This document shows positions 28,466 through 38,301 of a DNA stretch of 39,823 nt, piece after piece. The notes under the pieces are model-generated. The model searched no databases. It was not told where the DNA came from and saw only the letters and a list, made by a program, of their open reading frames with translations. The DNA comes from Candidatus Methanophagales archaeon (GTDB taxonomy: Archaea > Halobacteriota > Syntropharchaeia > Alkanophagales > Methanospirareceae). Position numbers and translations under genes: made by a program. How positions within the stretch are numbered: position 1 is the first letter of the stretch; the number at the start of each line of letters is the position of its first letter. The stretch is taken from NCBI GenBank assembly GCA_029241965.1, contig JAPWVK010000178.1, positions 1-39,823 on the forward strand, read 5' to 3'.

Positions 28466-28647
28466 ACCGTCTTTTTCCCATACACCTTCTTTACAACCAG
28501 ATCAACTTCAACGTCAGCCCCGGCTATGTTTGTAATACCCGCTTCTTTACGGTTTCGCAAAGGGATTAATAACCGTCCCGCTTTATCCATGTATGCGAAG
28601 CAATGCACCCGCTTTTCCGCTTTCGCTTCTTCTGGCGTAAACATCAA
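28462..28647 (-). CDS. SpoVT/AbrB-like small protein
   Basis: AYMDKAGRLLIPLRNRKEAGITNIAGADVEVDLVVKKVYGKKTV; overlaps the next start by 4 nt. Confidence 0.55.
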   Translation of the reverse strand: MMFTPEEAKAEKRVHCFAYMDKAGRLLIPLRNRKEAGITNIAGADVEVDLVVKKVYGKKTV

Positions 28648-29003
28648 CTTAATTGGTCACATAGGCAGTTCGCTTTTTAAATCTTTCGGGTCATAAAATC
28701 CAGGTTATTGGCATCGTCGGTCTCTTCAGTGCGGGTTTAATGGCTTTTTATCTTTTATTCTCTATTTTGCGGCATGGTAAGATGTAGATATTCCTAATAT
28801 ATGCCCACCTTTTTTCAGCTTCTTTCTAACCCACAACTTACTCATGCAATCGCAGCAGAGTCAGTCCAGCAATTTGAAACCGATAGAATAAGAATTAAAT
28901 TTTTTAGTGCTAAAAGCAATTGCAGGACAACTTCTGTAGTCTATAACAACTCTTGATGGCAAGTCCCTGTTCATCACTAAACCTTTAATCACTTCGTCCC
29001 ACC

Positions 29004-30833
29004 TCACTCCACCGTCACACTCTTTGCCAGATTCCGTGGCTTATCTATCTCACATCTTCGCGCTTTTGCAGTCCAGTAAGCGAGCAAATGAAGCGCAACG
29101 GTGTTAGGAATTGGTGAATATATCGCACTTGTTTTAGGTACCCTTATCACTCTATCAACATACTTCTCCACCTCGTCATCTCCTGTTTCCGCAATGGCAA
29201 TCACCGGTGCACCACGTGCCTTTATCTCCTTTACGTTCCCCAACGTCTTCTCATATATGTTATCCCTTGACAAAATGGCAATCACCGGTGTATCCTTAGT
29301 AAGCAACGCAAAAGGTCCATGTTTGAGCTCACCCGCGGCATAGCCCTCGGCATGTATATACGAGATCTCTTTCAGTTTTAACGCACCTTCCAGAGCAATA
29401 GACAGGTTTACTCCGCGTCCCACGAAGAATGCATTCTCATACCCTGCGAGATACCGGGCATGCTTCTGAATATTCACGTCTTCTTCGTCGAGCACTACCT
29501 GAGCAAGTTGTGGTATCCGCTTCAAACCCTCGATGCTTTCTTCAAGCTCACGCTCCGGCATCTTCGCACGGGACAGTCCCAGCAGATAAAAAGTGACAAG
29601 TTGCACAATAAAGCTTTTTGTCGCTGCAACGCCTATCTCCGGCCCCGCTCTGACGTATATCGTATCATCCGCGATTCTCGTTGCCGTGCTGCCCACAACG
29701 TTTGTTATCGCCACCGTTTTGCATCCGAACCGCTTCGCTTTCTTCAGTGCCATCAACGTATCCGCAGTCTCGCCCGATTGTGTAATCGCCATCACCATCA
29801 TGTCATCCAGTACGAAATCCGAGTAATTGAACTCAGATGCTAACTCTACCTGAACCGGGACTTTTGCCAGATGTTCTATTATGTATTTACCGCACAGAGC
29901 GGCATAGTAGGACGTGCCGCAGGCAACCATCAAAATACGACCAGCATCAAATTCAACCCCTAAATTTATTCCATCTTCTGATAAGTAACCTCTTAACGTA
30001 TCTATAATCGCCTTTGGCTCTTCATGAATCTCCTTTAACATGAAGTGTTCGTAACCGCCCTTCTCCGCATCTTCTATCGCCCATGGGATAATTTGTTCCT
30101 CCCGTTTCACCTCCAAATCGTCATTCTCTATGTATATCGAATCCTTCTTCACTACGGCGATGTCCCCTTCCTCTAAATAAATTATCCTGTTCGTCTGGTC
30201 AAGCACGGCTGGCACGTCCGAAGCAATGAAATTCTCCCTGTCGCCAACTCCGATAATAAGCGGCGAATCCTTCCTCGCTACCACCAACCCATCAAAACCT
30301 TTTGCAGTAGCTATTATCGCGTAGGAGCCCCTCAAATGCGACAAACACTCTCTCACCGCGTCTTTCAATGTAGCGTTTTTTATTGAACTTTTTGGAGAAT
30401 GTTGATGATTGAACTTTTCTAAAGATTGATGAATCAGATGAGGTATCACCTCGGTATCGGTATCAGATTTAAACCGGCAGTTGCTCAAAGGTCCTTCTTT
30501 CAGTGCCTGGAAATTTTCGATTATCCCATTATGGACCACGGCTATCTCGCCGTCACAATCAAAGTGTGGATGCGCATTCCGTCTTGATGGAACGCCATGC
30601 GTTGCCCATCTGGTATGCCCTATACCTAAGGTCCCGGCGTATTCTGACTTCGACATGTTCTTCTTCAGTTGTGCTATTGATTTCATGCTCTTGTGCACAT
30701 GGATTTTCCCCTCATTATTATCCTGCACTAAAATGCCACAGGAGTCATATCCTCGGTATTCAATCCGCTGCAACGAATTTAAGATAATTGGCAGTGCTTC
30801 TCGTTCTCCTACGTACCCTACTATTCCGCACAT
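29004..30833 (-). CDS. glmS: Glutamine--fructose-6-phosphate aminotransferase (isomerizing)
   Basis: MCGIVGYVGEREALPIILNSLQRIEYRGYDSCGI; SIS domains (ACGTSYYAA, SGETADTL, ELKHGPFAL); C-terminal KPRNLAKSVTVE. Confidence 0.97.
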   Translation of the reverse strand: MCGIVGYVGEREALPIILNSLQRIEYRGYDSCGILVQDNNEGKIHVHKSMKSIAQLKKNMSKSEYAGTLGIGHTRWATHGVPSRRNAHPHFDCDGEIAVVHNGIIENFQALKEGPLSNCRFKSDTDTEVIPHLIHQSLEKFNHQHSPKSSIKNATLKDAVRECLSHLRGSYAIIATAKGFDGLVVARKDSPLIIGVGDRENFIASDVPAVLDQTNRIIYLEEGDIAVVKKDSIYIENDDLEVKREEQIIPWAIEDAEKGGYEHFMLKEIHEEPKAIIDTLRGYLSEDGINLGVEFDAGRILMVACGTSYYAALCGKYIIEHLAKVPVQVELASEFNYSDFVLDDMMVMAITQSGETADTLMALKKAKRFGCKTVAITNVVGSTATRIADDTIYVRAGPEIGVAATKSFIVQLVTFYLLGLSRAKMPERELEESIEGLKRIPQLAQVVLDEEDVNIQKHARYLAGYENAFFVGRGVNLSIALEGALKLKEISYIHAEGYAAGELKHGPFALLTKDTPVIAILSRDNIYEKTLGNVKEIKARGAPVIAIAETGDDEVEKYVDRVIRVPKTSAIYSPIPNTVALHLLAYWTAKARRCEIDKPRNLAKSVTVE

Positions 30834-30904
30834 TTTTGTTTATCTTTTTGAATTAGACTAATCCCTATTGACTATTGCCTACTTGGCTATTGCCTAATCC
30901 TTCT

Positions 30905-32086
30905 TTATACCACCAGGCTTCCATCCGGTATTTTACCACTCAGCTCCTTCATTGACTTTATCACCGCATGATTTCCTATTATCGTTCCCGGATTGGCAAT
31001 TATGTTGCTGCCAAGCTTACAATATACACCGATCATCGCTCCGACTTTCACCTTGTGATACTCACCACCGATTTCTATATCTGTCTCCTCGCTTCGTGCC
31101 ACGAATCCTCCTTCCGCATACGAGCCCGTATCAAATATAGAATCATGAATTGAAGAAAACGAGCCAATTCTTACCATATCCATCAATACCGAGTTCTTTA
31201 CCTCCGTAAATGCCCCTATTTTAGCGTCATTTCCAATACTAGTGGAAGGGAAGATACAGGCATTAGGACCAATTTCGCAATTCTCGCCTATTATAACAGG
31301 TCCTTTCACATACGAATTTGCTCTTATCACCGATTTTTTCCCTATTGTAACTTTTCCATCTATGGTCACACCTCGTTCAATCTTTCCTTCTATCTTTGCG
31401 GGCTCCCCCTTCAGGACTATATCGTTCAATCGAAGGATGTCCCAGGGATAAACGACATCCAGCCATGCTCCGTGTGTTGCATACGCTCTGACAGGATTGC
31501 CCGCACGAACCATGCTTATTAATCCTGACGTTAGCTCATCGTCCATGAACTCGAATATCTCCTTTCCAAAGGCGTATATGCCCGTATTGACCAGATTGCT
31601 TATTTCTTCCTCCGGCTTCTCTATAATATCCGTAACCATACCGTTCTCCTCCGATACAACGCCATACCTGCTCACATCCTCATGTGCTTTTATCAATATC
31701 GCATTTCCTTCTGTATTCAAAAGCTCAGAATCCGAGATGGTCGCCGCATCAATTACGTTATCGCCGGACAAAACGAGAAATCGGTCTGCTGTCTTAGTCT
31801 CCGCTTGCTTCAATGCGTCCCCAGTTCCAAGCAGATGTTCCTGAACCACATACTCTATTTCCACACCTAAATCTTTGCCATCACCAAAATAATCCATAAT
31901 CTTCTCTTTTTTGTAGCCCACGACGAATATAATCCGCCTTATGCCGTTTGTTTCCAACGCCTCCACGACATACTGCAGAATAGGCTTATCTCCTATTCTT
32001 ATCATTACTTTCGGCTTTGATACCGTGAACGGCCTCAGCCTTTCCCCTTCTCCCGCAGCAAGCACTACCGCCTGTTTAAATTGCAT
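30905..32086 (-). CDS. Bifunctional sugar-1-phosphate nucleotidylyltransferase/acetyltransferase (GlmU-like), paralog 1
   Basis: VVLAAGEGERLRPFTVSKPKVMIRIGDKPILQYVVEAL; C-terminal left-handed beta-helix hexapeptides. Confidence 0.9.
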   Translation of the reverse strand: MQFKQAVVLAAGEGERLRPFTVSKPKVMIRIGDKPILQYVVEALETNGIRRIIFVVGYKKEKIMDYFGDGKDLGVEIEYVVQEHLLGTGDALKQAETKTADRFLVLSGDNVIDAATISDSELLNTEGNAILIKAHEDVSRYGVVSEENGMVTDIIEKPEEEISNLVNTGIYAFGKEIFEFMDDELTSGLISMVRAGNPVRAYATHGAWLDVVYPWDILRLNDIVLKGEPAKIEGKIERGVTIDGKVTIGKKSVIRANSYVKGPVIIGENCEIGPNACIFPSTSIGNDAKIGAFTEVKNSVLMDMVRIGSFSSIHDSIFDTGSYAEGGFVARSEETDIEIGGEYHKVKVGAMIGVYCKLGSNIIANPGTIIGNHAVIKSMKELSGKIPDGSLVV

Positions 32087-32087
32087 T

Positions 32088-33287
32088 TTAAAGTATCCTC
32101 GAGTTTTGTTCTATATGCCCCGAAGCGAAAGCACCGGGTCCCACAAGCGTGTTGTTTCCGATAATCGCTCCTGCATCTATACTTGCATTTATCCCGGTCC
32201 TCACACCATCGCTTATGATTGCCCCGAATTTCCTTCTCCCTGTATCCAATCCTTTTGCTTTCACATGTGCGTTATCAAACCTTAAGTTTGCTATCTTCGT
32301 TCCCGCACCAAGGTTGCATCTACATCCAATAACAGAATCTCCGACATAGCTGAGGTGCGGAATTTTCGTATTGTCCATAATAATCGAACTTTTAAGCTCA
32401 ACCGCGTTTCCTATATGGCAATTATCGCCAACGCTCGTATTTGGACGTATGTAGCAATTAGGACCAATTTCACAATTTTTCCCTATCACAACGGGACCTT
32501 CTATGTAAGAACCAGATTTAATTAACGTACCCTCTCCAATCAATATTTTACCTTTTATACTGACATTTTCCTCGTGTTTACCCTTATTATCTGTGCTTAT
32601 CCTATCAATTAGAAGTTCGTTTGCTGCCAGCAAATCCCACGGGTAGCTTACGTCGGTCCAACGCCCGATCTTCTTCCAGGAGATAAGATTGCCTTCGTCT
32701 ATCAGCAACTGTATAGAATCCGTGAGCTCAAATTCACCCCTTTTCGATTTAGGAGTCCTTGACAAGGCGTTAAAAATAGTCTCGTCTAAGAGGTAAACAC
32801 CCGCGTTTATCAGGTTCGATGGAGGCTCTCGCATCTTCTCGTGTATTCTTGTTATCTTCTCTCCTTCGGTCTCAACAACGCCGTACTCTTCGGGATTTGT
32901 TACTTCAATTACACCGAGTGTAATATCACCAGTTATAACTCGCTTAATATCATCCGCACTTACAATTGTGTCCCCGTTCAGCATGAGGAATTTATCTTCT
33001 ACTAACTTTTCTGCTTTCCACAGTGCGTCTGCAGTGCCAAGCTGCGCTTTTTGCGTTACATACTGGATTTCTACATCCCAGTCCGCGCCATTTCCAAAGT
33101 AATCACGAATGGTCTCATCATGGTATCCAACAACGAATAAAAAGTTTTTTATCCCCGCTCTTTTCACCTCCTCCAGCAAATGCTCCATTATCGGCTTTCC
33201 CGCTATCGGTAGCATTACTTTTGGCCTTTCGTAAGTAAGGGGTCGCATCCTCTTTCCCTCACCCGCTGCTAAAATTACTGCGTTCAT
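32088..33287 (-). CDS. Bifunctional sugar-1-phosphate nucleotidylyltransferase/acetyltransferase (GlmU-like), paralog 2
   Basis: AVILAAGEGKRMRPLTYERPKVMLPIAGKPIMEHLL; C-terminal beta-helix. Confidence 0.9.
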   Translation of the reverse strand: MNAVILAAGEGKRMRPLTYERPKVMLPIAGKPIMEHLLEEVKRAGIKNFLFVVGYHDETIRDYFGNGADWDVEIQYVTQKAQLGTADALWKAEKLVEDKFLMLNGDTIVSADDIKRVITGDITLGVIEVTNPEEYGVVETEGEKITRIHEKMREPPSNLINAGVYLLDETIFNALSRTPKSKRGEFELTDSIQLLIDEGNLISWKKIGRWTDVSYPWDLLAANELLIDRISTDNKGKHEENVSIKGKILIGEGTLIKSGSYIEGPVVIGKNCEIGPNCYIRPNTSVGDNCHIGNAVELKSSIIMDNTKIPHLSYVGDSVIGCRCNLGAGTKIANLRFDNAHVKAKGLDTGRRKFGAIISDGVRTGINASIDAGAIIGNNTLVGPGAFASGHIEQNSRIL

Positions 33288-33537
33288 AATTATGGCACGG
33301 TCAAGAATATCTAAGAACTACGTATAATATAAAAGAGTAACTTAGCAAGGAGAAGATGGAAGGAGAGAAAGGATTATTTTAAATCAATCCAAGCAATTGC
33401 TTATTCACGATATTCACGTGCTTCTGATGTCTTCTTGCGGCATCAAAGCTGGACCCGTTGGTGCCAATGAGCTTAGTCGCCAGTTTACGTTCCCTTTTAG
33501 CTCACAATAGCTTTTTTCGCATTCTTTCATCACCAAC

Positions 33538-33636
33538 TCATTCCGCCTTCACGTAGAGCATACATCTACCATTACGTATGCAGCCAACACAAACTCGCAA
33601 AGATGCTTTTTCTTCGCCGCATATAGCGCAGTTCAT
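33538..33636 (-). CDS. Tiny Cys-rich (zinc-finger-like) peptide, 32 aa
   Basis: MNCAICGEEKASLRVCVGCIRNGRCMLYVKAE*; ATGA overlap with the upstream wHTH gene. Below the ORF-track cutoff. Confidence 0.6.
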   Translation of the reverse strand: MNCAICGEEKASLRVCVGCIRNGRCMLYVKAE

Positions 33637-34007
33637 GCCGCCTCTTCCCGTACCCTCAACGTTATCCCCTTCTTATTTACCAAGACCTCAAGCCTTTTAC
33701 CGGTAACGCTCTCAAACTCGTCTAATAAATTGAATATCTTTCTGTCCACGTGTATAAAATCATCTATACTTTTATCTTCAAATTGCTCGGAGTTTCCTGT
33801 TCTGTTTCCCACTTCCACCCTTTCATTCGCTAAGGACCAGAGCTTTGTCGGGCCTATCATCTCGCAGATGATTAATCCCTTGCCTTTCAGACCTTCAAGA
33901 TATTTTAGAGTTGTTGTTTTGCTCATATTCGCACGTTTAACCACTTCGCTCGTGTTTAATTTCTCGTTCTTCAGTAGTTCAAGTAATTCTTTTTCTCGCC
34001 AGTGCAT
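33633..34007 (-). CDS. Winged-helix transcriptional regulator
   Basis: WREKELLELLKNEKLNTSEVVKRANMSKTTTLKYLEGLKGKGLI. Start reassigned to MHWREKE. Confidence 0.75.
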   Translation of the reverse strand: MHWREKELLELLKNEKLNTSEVVKRANMSKTTTLKYLEGLKGKGLIICEMIGPTKLWSLANERVEVGNRTGNSEQFEDKSIDDFIHVDRKIFNLLDEFESVTGKRLEVLVNKKGITLRVREEAA

Positions 34008-34120
34008 ACGCTGTTCACCATAAGAATATATATACATAAATAATCTTCGGATTTGTTTGACAACAGATTACATACAACCTCTCTTTCTGCGTTTTTTTCT
34101 TTTAGCACCGCTTTTATTTT

Positions 34121-35836
34121 TTAAAACAGCATTTCCCGCTTGCGCTCCGTAGGCACGCCGTTATCATCCCAACCACGCATACGATAATACGCCTCCAGCG
34201 TATTCGAAAACTCTTCCCGGTCTATTACTCTTCCATTCACCTGCTCGTCAAAGAATCTATTGGGTAGCGTATCATCTTCTCTAGAAAACCCCTCTCTCAC
34301 ATTATAAAGCCGTTCAAGGTTCCATATCCGCTCGCCAACACGCATCAAATCCTCTGACGTATAAACTTCGCCAGTTACCGCGCTTAATATGTTCGCATAT
34401 TCCTCCTCGCCTGCACCGAAGAATGCGAATTTACAAACCACGAGCGAATCAACAGCGGCAAATCTATCCTGGAATATCTTTGTGTGTCCTGCTTTGCCCG
34501 CAAGTGTGTAAGGATCAATCGCCTTCGGCTTTCGCAGTATCTCCGGCGCCACGAGATATGCCCTCGTATGACATCCGCCACGGTTAGAGGTAGCGTAGCT
34601 AAAACCCAGCCCTTTTACGCCACGAGGATCGTATGCAGGCAGTTCAAGCCCTTTTACCTGCATTGACTTCTCAATACAGCCTTCAGAAGCCGAAAATAGC
34701 TTCGCACCTCTGCCAAGCTTTTCCCCAATACTCTCTTTTTCACCTATCATTCTCGTCAGCTTTAAAAGTTCGGCATGCGAAATACCCGCATTCCTGATTT
34801 CGCTGTAGCAGCCCAAAACGCCCGCGACTGAAATTGTATCCAAACCGTAATCGTTACACAGCCTGTTCGCCGCAACAACTGCCTCGTAATCAGAATTTTG
34901 AATGTTCGCGCTCATCAGACCGATTGTTTCATATTCCGGTAGCTCATTGCCTTCTTTATCTACACTTTTGCATGCGATAGGGCAGGAATAGCATGCTCTC
35001 TTTGCGGGCGAATATTTGTCGTTTATAGCTTTTGCAAAAAATGGCGTCAAATCAGTCTCAGACTCAACCTTACTAAAATTGGCAACAGGCAGAATTTTCA
35101 TCCAGCTCGTTATCTTCACTAAAAACGGCGTGCCAAAGACCGCCAGACCTTTACTTATCGTAGGACTCGCAACTAATAACCGGTTAATCGCTTTCTTTTG
35201 CTTTGAAAACTCTGCGTTGTCGTAAATTTCTACTTTGCCTGTGCCCTTTACCACTATCGCCTTCAGGTTCTTCGAACCCATAACCGCGCCTACACCGCCA
35301 CGTCCAAAGGCATGAACGGCTTCAGAGATGATCGAAGCTATAACTACATGTTTCTCACCCGCTCTGCCTATACAAGCTACGCTGCCCTTTCCTTTTAAAA
35401 GATGGGTTGTCTCTTTTACGTTCTTACCCCACAGCGTCAAAGCGGATTTTATCTCTGTTCTTTCGTCTTCTATTTCAATAAAAACAGGGTCGGGCGATTT
35501 GCCAGTAATAATTATCGCATCGTATCCCGCCTTTTTCAATTCAGGCCCAAATGAACCACCGCAGTTAGAATCGAATATCGTTCCGGTCAAAGGCGATTTC
35601 GTGGACAGTGAGACTCTACCCGAAGCGGGAGTGGTAGTGCCTGTTAACGGACCGGCGGCAAATACAAGCAGGTTATCTGGTGAAAGGGCTTCTACACGCC
35701 CCACATCGTAAACTATTTTCGCGCCAAGTCCGCGACCACCAATATAATCTTTGAGTAACGAATATTCCGGCACGAAGCTATCTATTCGACCTTTCGAAAG
35801 GTCTATTTTGAGTATCCTATTATTCCAACCGTTCAT
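34121..35836 (-). CDS. Tungsten-dependent aldehyde:ferredoxin oxidoreductase family protein
   Basis: NRILKIDLSKGRI, YIGGRGLGAKIVYD, GRVSLSTKSPLTGTIFDSNCGGSFGPELKKAGYDAIIITGK, CYSCPIACKS. Confidence 0.93.
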   Translation of the reverse strand: MNGWNNRILKIDLSKGRIDSFVPEYSLLKDYIGGRGLGAKIVYDVGRVEALSPDNLLVFAAGPLTGTTTPASGRVSLSTKSPLTGTIFDSNCGGSFGPELKKAGYDAIIITGKSPDPVFIEIEDERTEIKSALTLWGKNVKETTHLLKGKGSVACIGRAGEKHVVIASIISEAVHAFGRGGVGAVMGSKNLKAIVVKGTGKVEIYDNAEFSKQKKAINRLLVASPTISKGLAVFGTPFLVKITSWMKILPVANFSKVESETDLTPFFAKAINDKYSPAKRACYSCPIACKSVDKEGNELPEYETIGLMSANIQNSDYEAVVAANRLCNDYGLDTISVAGVLGCYSEIRNAGISHAELLKLTRMIGEKESIGEKLGRGAKLFSASEGCIEKSMQVKGLELPAYDPRGVKGLGFSYATSNRGGCHTRAYLVAPEILRKPKAIDPYTLAGKAGHTKIFQDRFAAVDSLVVCKFAFFGAGEEEYANILSAVTGEVYTSEDLMRVGERIWNLERLYNVREGFSREDDTLPNRFFDEQVNGRVIDREEFSNTLEAYYRMRGWDDNGVPTERKREMLF

Positions 35837-36243
35837 ATAATTTCTTTAGTGTGGTGCTATTGAAATATCTTTCATTCAAAATCATAGAAGAAAATTGAAA
35901 AGAGTGGTAGAGACGCCCATCTATATTCTTGGCGAGGCACAAAGAAGTGTTTGAAAAGTTCGGGGCGTTAATCCGCTCTCTGGTATAAGCCCTTTCTAAT
36001 CTCGAATCTCCTGACCGGAACTCAACGCCAGTTGATTAAAATAAGAGGTGGATAACACTGTTGTTGCTCCTATTGTTCTACCCTTCTTTACAGTTATGTT
36101 AATGCTTATCCTCCTTGGGAGCACCTTGGATATTAAATCGAAAGTTTTTACGCGGATATGATCGTTAATCCGCAACAGCACTATTGAGCCACTTGCGTGG
36201 CAGAACCAAAACTATAAATCTGACTACCGTCTACTTAATAGAT

Positions 36244-37521
36244 ATGAAATGGCTAAACAAAATCCTTGGCAAGGAGGAGGTAATACCATCCACCGTCGCC
36301 TTCAATGAACTAGATGCCTGGTTAGAACTGGTATCGAAATCGTTATTTCGTGGTCTGGGCACGAACGCCGACCAGTTATACAAAGAGATAAGCGATACAC
36401 GTGATAGACTCAAGCAAGACACCACCGAACTTCAAGATGCCGAATCAAAGGCGGATATGCCAGATACTATCGCAAAAATCGGTTTGCCAAACCGCGATAA
36501 ACTGGTAAAAAATCTCTATTCGCTGACCGAAAAGATTTCTATTCCGACCCGGACCGATTATAAAACCGTTTTAGCCTTTTATGGCACTACGCATTCCAAC
36601 ATAGAATCTGCGCTTGGTAAATCATCGAAGACCATCTACTATGTTCGGTCGCTCTTTCCTGATGAGGTCAAGGAAGTTGAATCAGATCTCAAACGATTGA
36701 GAACCGCTCTTAATCTACTTGTCACACCCATAAAGGGAAAAGAAAGCAAGATTACGAATTTAGAACGTGTGCCCACGATAGTACAGAACATAAAAGATTT
36801 GAAATTAGGAATAGCGAAGGAGAAAGAGAACGTTCGCGAACAAGAGGAAGAGAGTTCGACACTCGAAATGAGGATAGGAACAGAAGAGAAAAGATTGAGG
36901 GTGATAGAAGATAGTGAAGACTGGAGACGGTTCAAAGAGTTCGAGACCGAATTAGCTACATTAAAAGAGGAACTTACCGCAGTCGAATTGGAAATTAGCA
37001 ATTTGTTCGCGCCAATTAACAAAGAGCTCAAGCTATTGAAGAAACAGGATGAGACCGGGCGGTTTACCCTCACGCCGGAAGAGCGAAGAGCGATCTCGGC
37101 AATCTTATCAACCCCAATTCAAGCGCTTGGTGAAGATATCAACGAATATCTCCGCTCTATAAGGAAGCTCATAGAAGGAGAGGATTCTATACTGAAGGAT
37201 CGAAAGCGAGAGAAGGCACTGAAATGGATAGACCATCTGTTAAGTGCGGGGCTATCCGCGATAAAAGACAAACGTGAACGGCTACAATCGAAAATTGAAG
37301 AGGCCGGAGGTACGCTTTCTGATATGACGATACTCAACGATAGAGTGGAGGTCGAAGAATCTATTGTGTCTGCTAACGGGCAACTCACGCGATTACAAGA
37401 AGGAATAGCACGAGCGGAAAGGCATGTAGTTTCGTTGGAGGAGGAACTTACAAAGAAAGAGGGGCTTTTGTTAGAGACTTTGGAACGTATTGCGGGTACG
37501 GAGATAGAGGTTCAGTTTTAA
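36244..37521 (+). CDS. Long coiled-coil protein of unknown function
   Basis: MKWLNKILGKEEVIPSTVAFNELDAWL, then extended Glu/Lys heptad-rich segments. Confidence 0.75.
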   Translation: MKWLNKILGKEEVIPSTVAFNELDAWLELVSKSLFRGLGTNADQLYKEISDTRDRLKQDTTELQDAESKADMPDTIAKIGLPNRDKLVKNLYSLTEKISIPTRTDYKTVLAFYGTTHSNIESALGKSSKTIYYVRSLFPDEVKEVESDLKRLRTALNLLVTPIKGKESKITNLERVPTIVQNIKDLKLGIAKEKENVREQEEESSTLEMRIGTEEKRLRVIEDSEDWRRFKEFETELATLKEELTAVELEISNLFAPINKELKLLKKQDETGRFTLTPEERRAISAILSTPIQALGEDINEYLRSIRKLIEGEDSILKDRKREKALKWIDHLLSAGLSAIKDKRERLQSKIEEAGGTLSDMTILNDRVEVEESIVSANGQLTRLQEGIARAERHVVSLEEELTKKEGLLLETLERIAGTEIEVQF

Positions 37522-37539
37522 CTTTGATTTTTATTAAAA

Positions 37540-37872
37540 ATGAAAGTGGTAGGGAAAAAATCAAACAGCGCTTTTATAGCAAAGGACGGCTCTGAGATAA
37601 TAGAGCTGTTCAAATCGGAGAGGATGAGTTTGGCGGAAGCAACGGTTTATAAAGAGACGAAACGCCATTTTCATAACACATCCGAGGAACTATACCACAT
37701 CTTGGAAGGTAAAGGCGTTATGGAGATTGAAGGTGAGAAGAATGATGTTTCTGTGGGGGATACGGTGGTCATACTACCCAAAGAGACGCATAGGATATTC
37801 ACGACTAATAAAGTAAGATTCTTGTGCCTCTGCTCGCCTCCATATTCAGATGAGGATACGGTATTGGGATAG
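37540..37872 (+). CDS. Cupin-domain protein
   Basis: KRHFHNTSEELYHILEGKGVMEIEGEKNDVSVGDTVVILPKETHRI. Confidence 0.9.
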   Translation: MKVVGKKSNSAFIAKDGSEIIELFKSERMSLAEATVYKETKRHFHNTSEELYHILEGKGVMEIEGEKNDVSVGDTVVILPKETHRIFTTNKVRFLCLCSPPYSDEDTVLG

Positions 37873-37878
37873 TTCGAG

Positions 37879-38184
37879 ATGACAAGGTTCAGATACATCC
37901 GGAACGGAGTCAAAAGGAAACACGGGATTATAGAAGGTGTTTTACCTTTATTGGAGCGAATATCTGCGATAGAAGGAGTGGAAAAGGTAGTGCCTGCTTT
38001 GATCTCCCATTCTACTGCAAGAGGTACAAAACAGCCAGAATTGAGGTTTCAGAGAGATACACCCTCGGGGTTCAAGTTATTGGCGCACAGCAAAAGAAGT
38101 ATTCAGGAGATATTCGTGGTGGTTACGGAGTCGAAGAAAGAAGAAGTTAAGAAGGAATTAGAGATTGCAAAGGGATTGTTTTAA
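37879..38184 (+). CDS. DUF2103-like predicted metal-binding protein
   Basis: KRKHGIIEGVLPLLERISAIEGVEKVVPALISHSTARGTKQPELRFQRDTPSGFKLLAHSKRSIQEIFVV. Confidence 0.7.
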   Translation: MTRFRYIRNGVKRKHGIIEGVLPLLERISAIEGVEKVVPALISHSTARGTKQPELRFQRDTPSGFKLLAHSKRSIQEIFVVVTESKKEEVKKELEIAKGLF

Positions 38185-38301
38185 GTACAGGGACGAGAAT
38201 GTGAAGGTCACAGATAAGTTGTTAAGCTCATTAAACTTTAATACCTTTCTGTTTGCTCACCAATTATTTTTTATCTGTTGAAGTAAAATAAGTAGTAGAA
38301 G

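Noticed and set aside
35996-36181. Minus-strand 61-aa ORF upstream of the coiled-coil gene
   Set aside because: No recognisable domain, and it sits where the plus-strand gene's promoter is expected.
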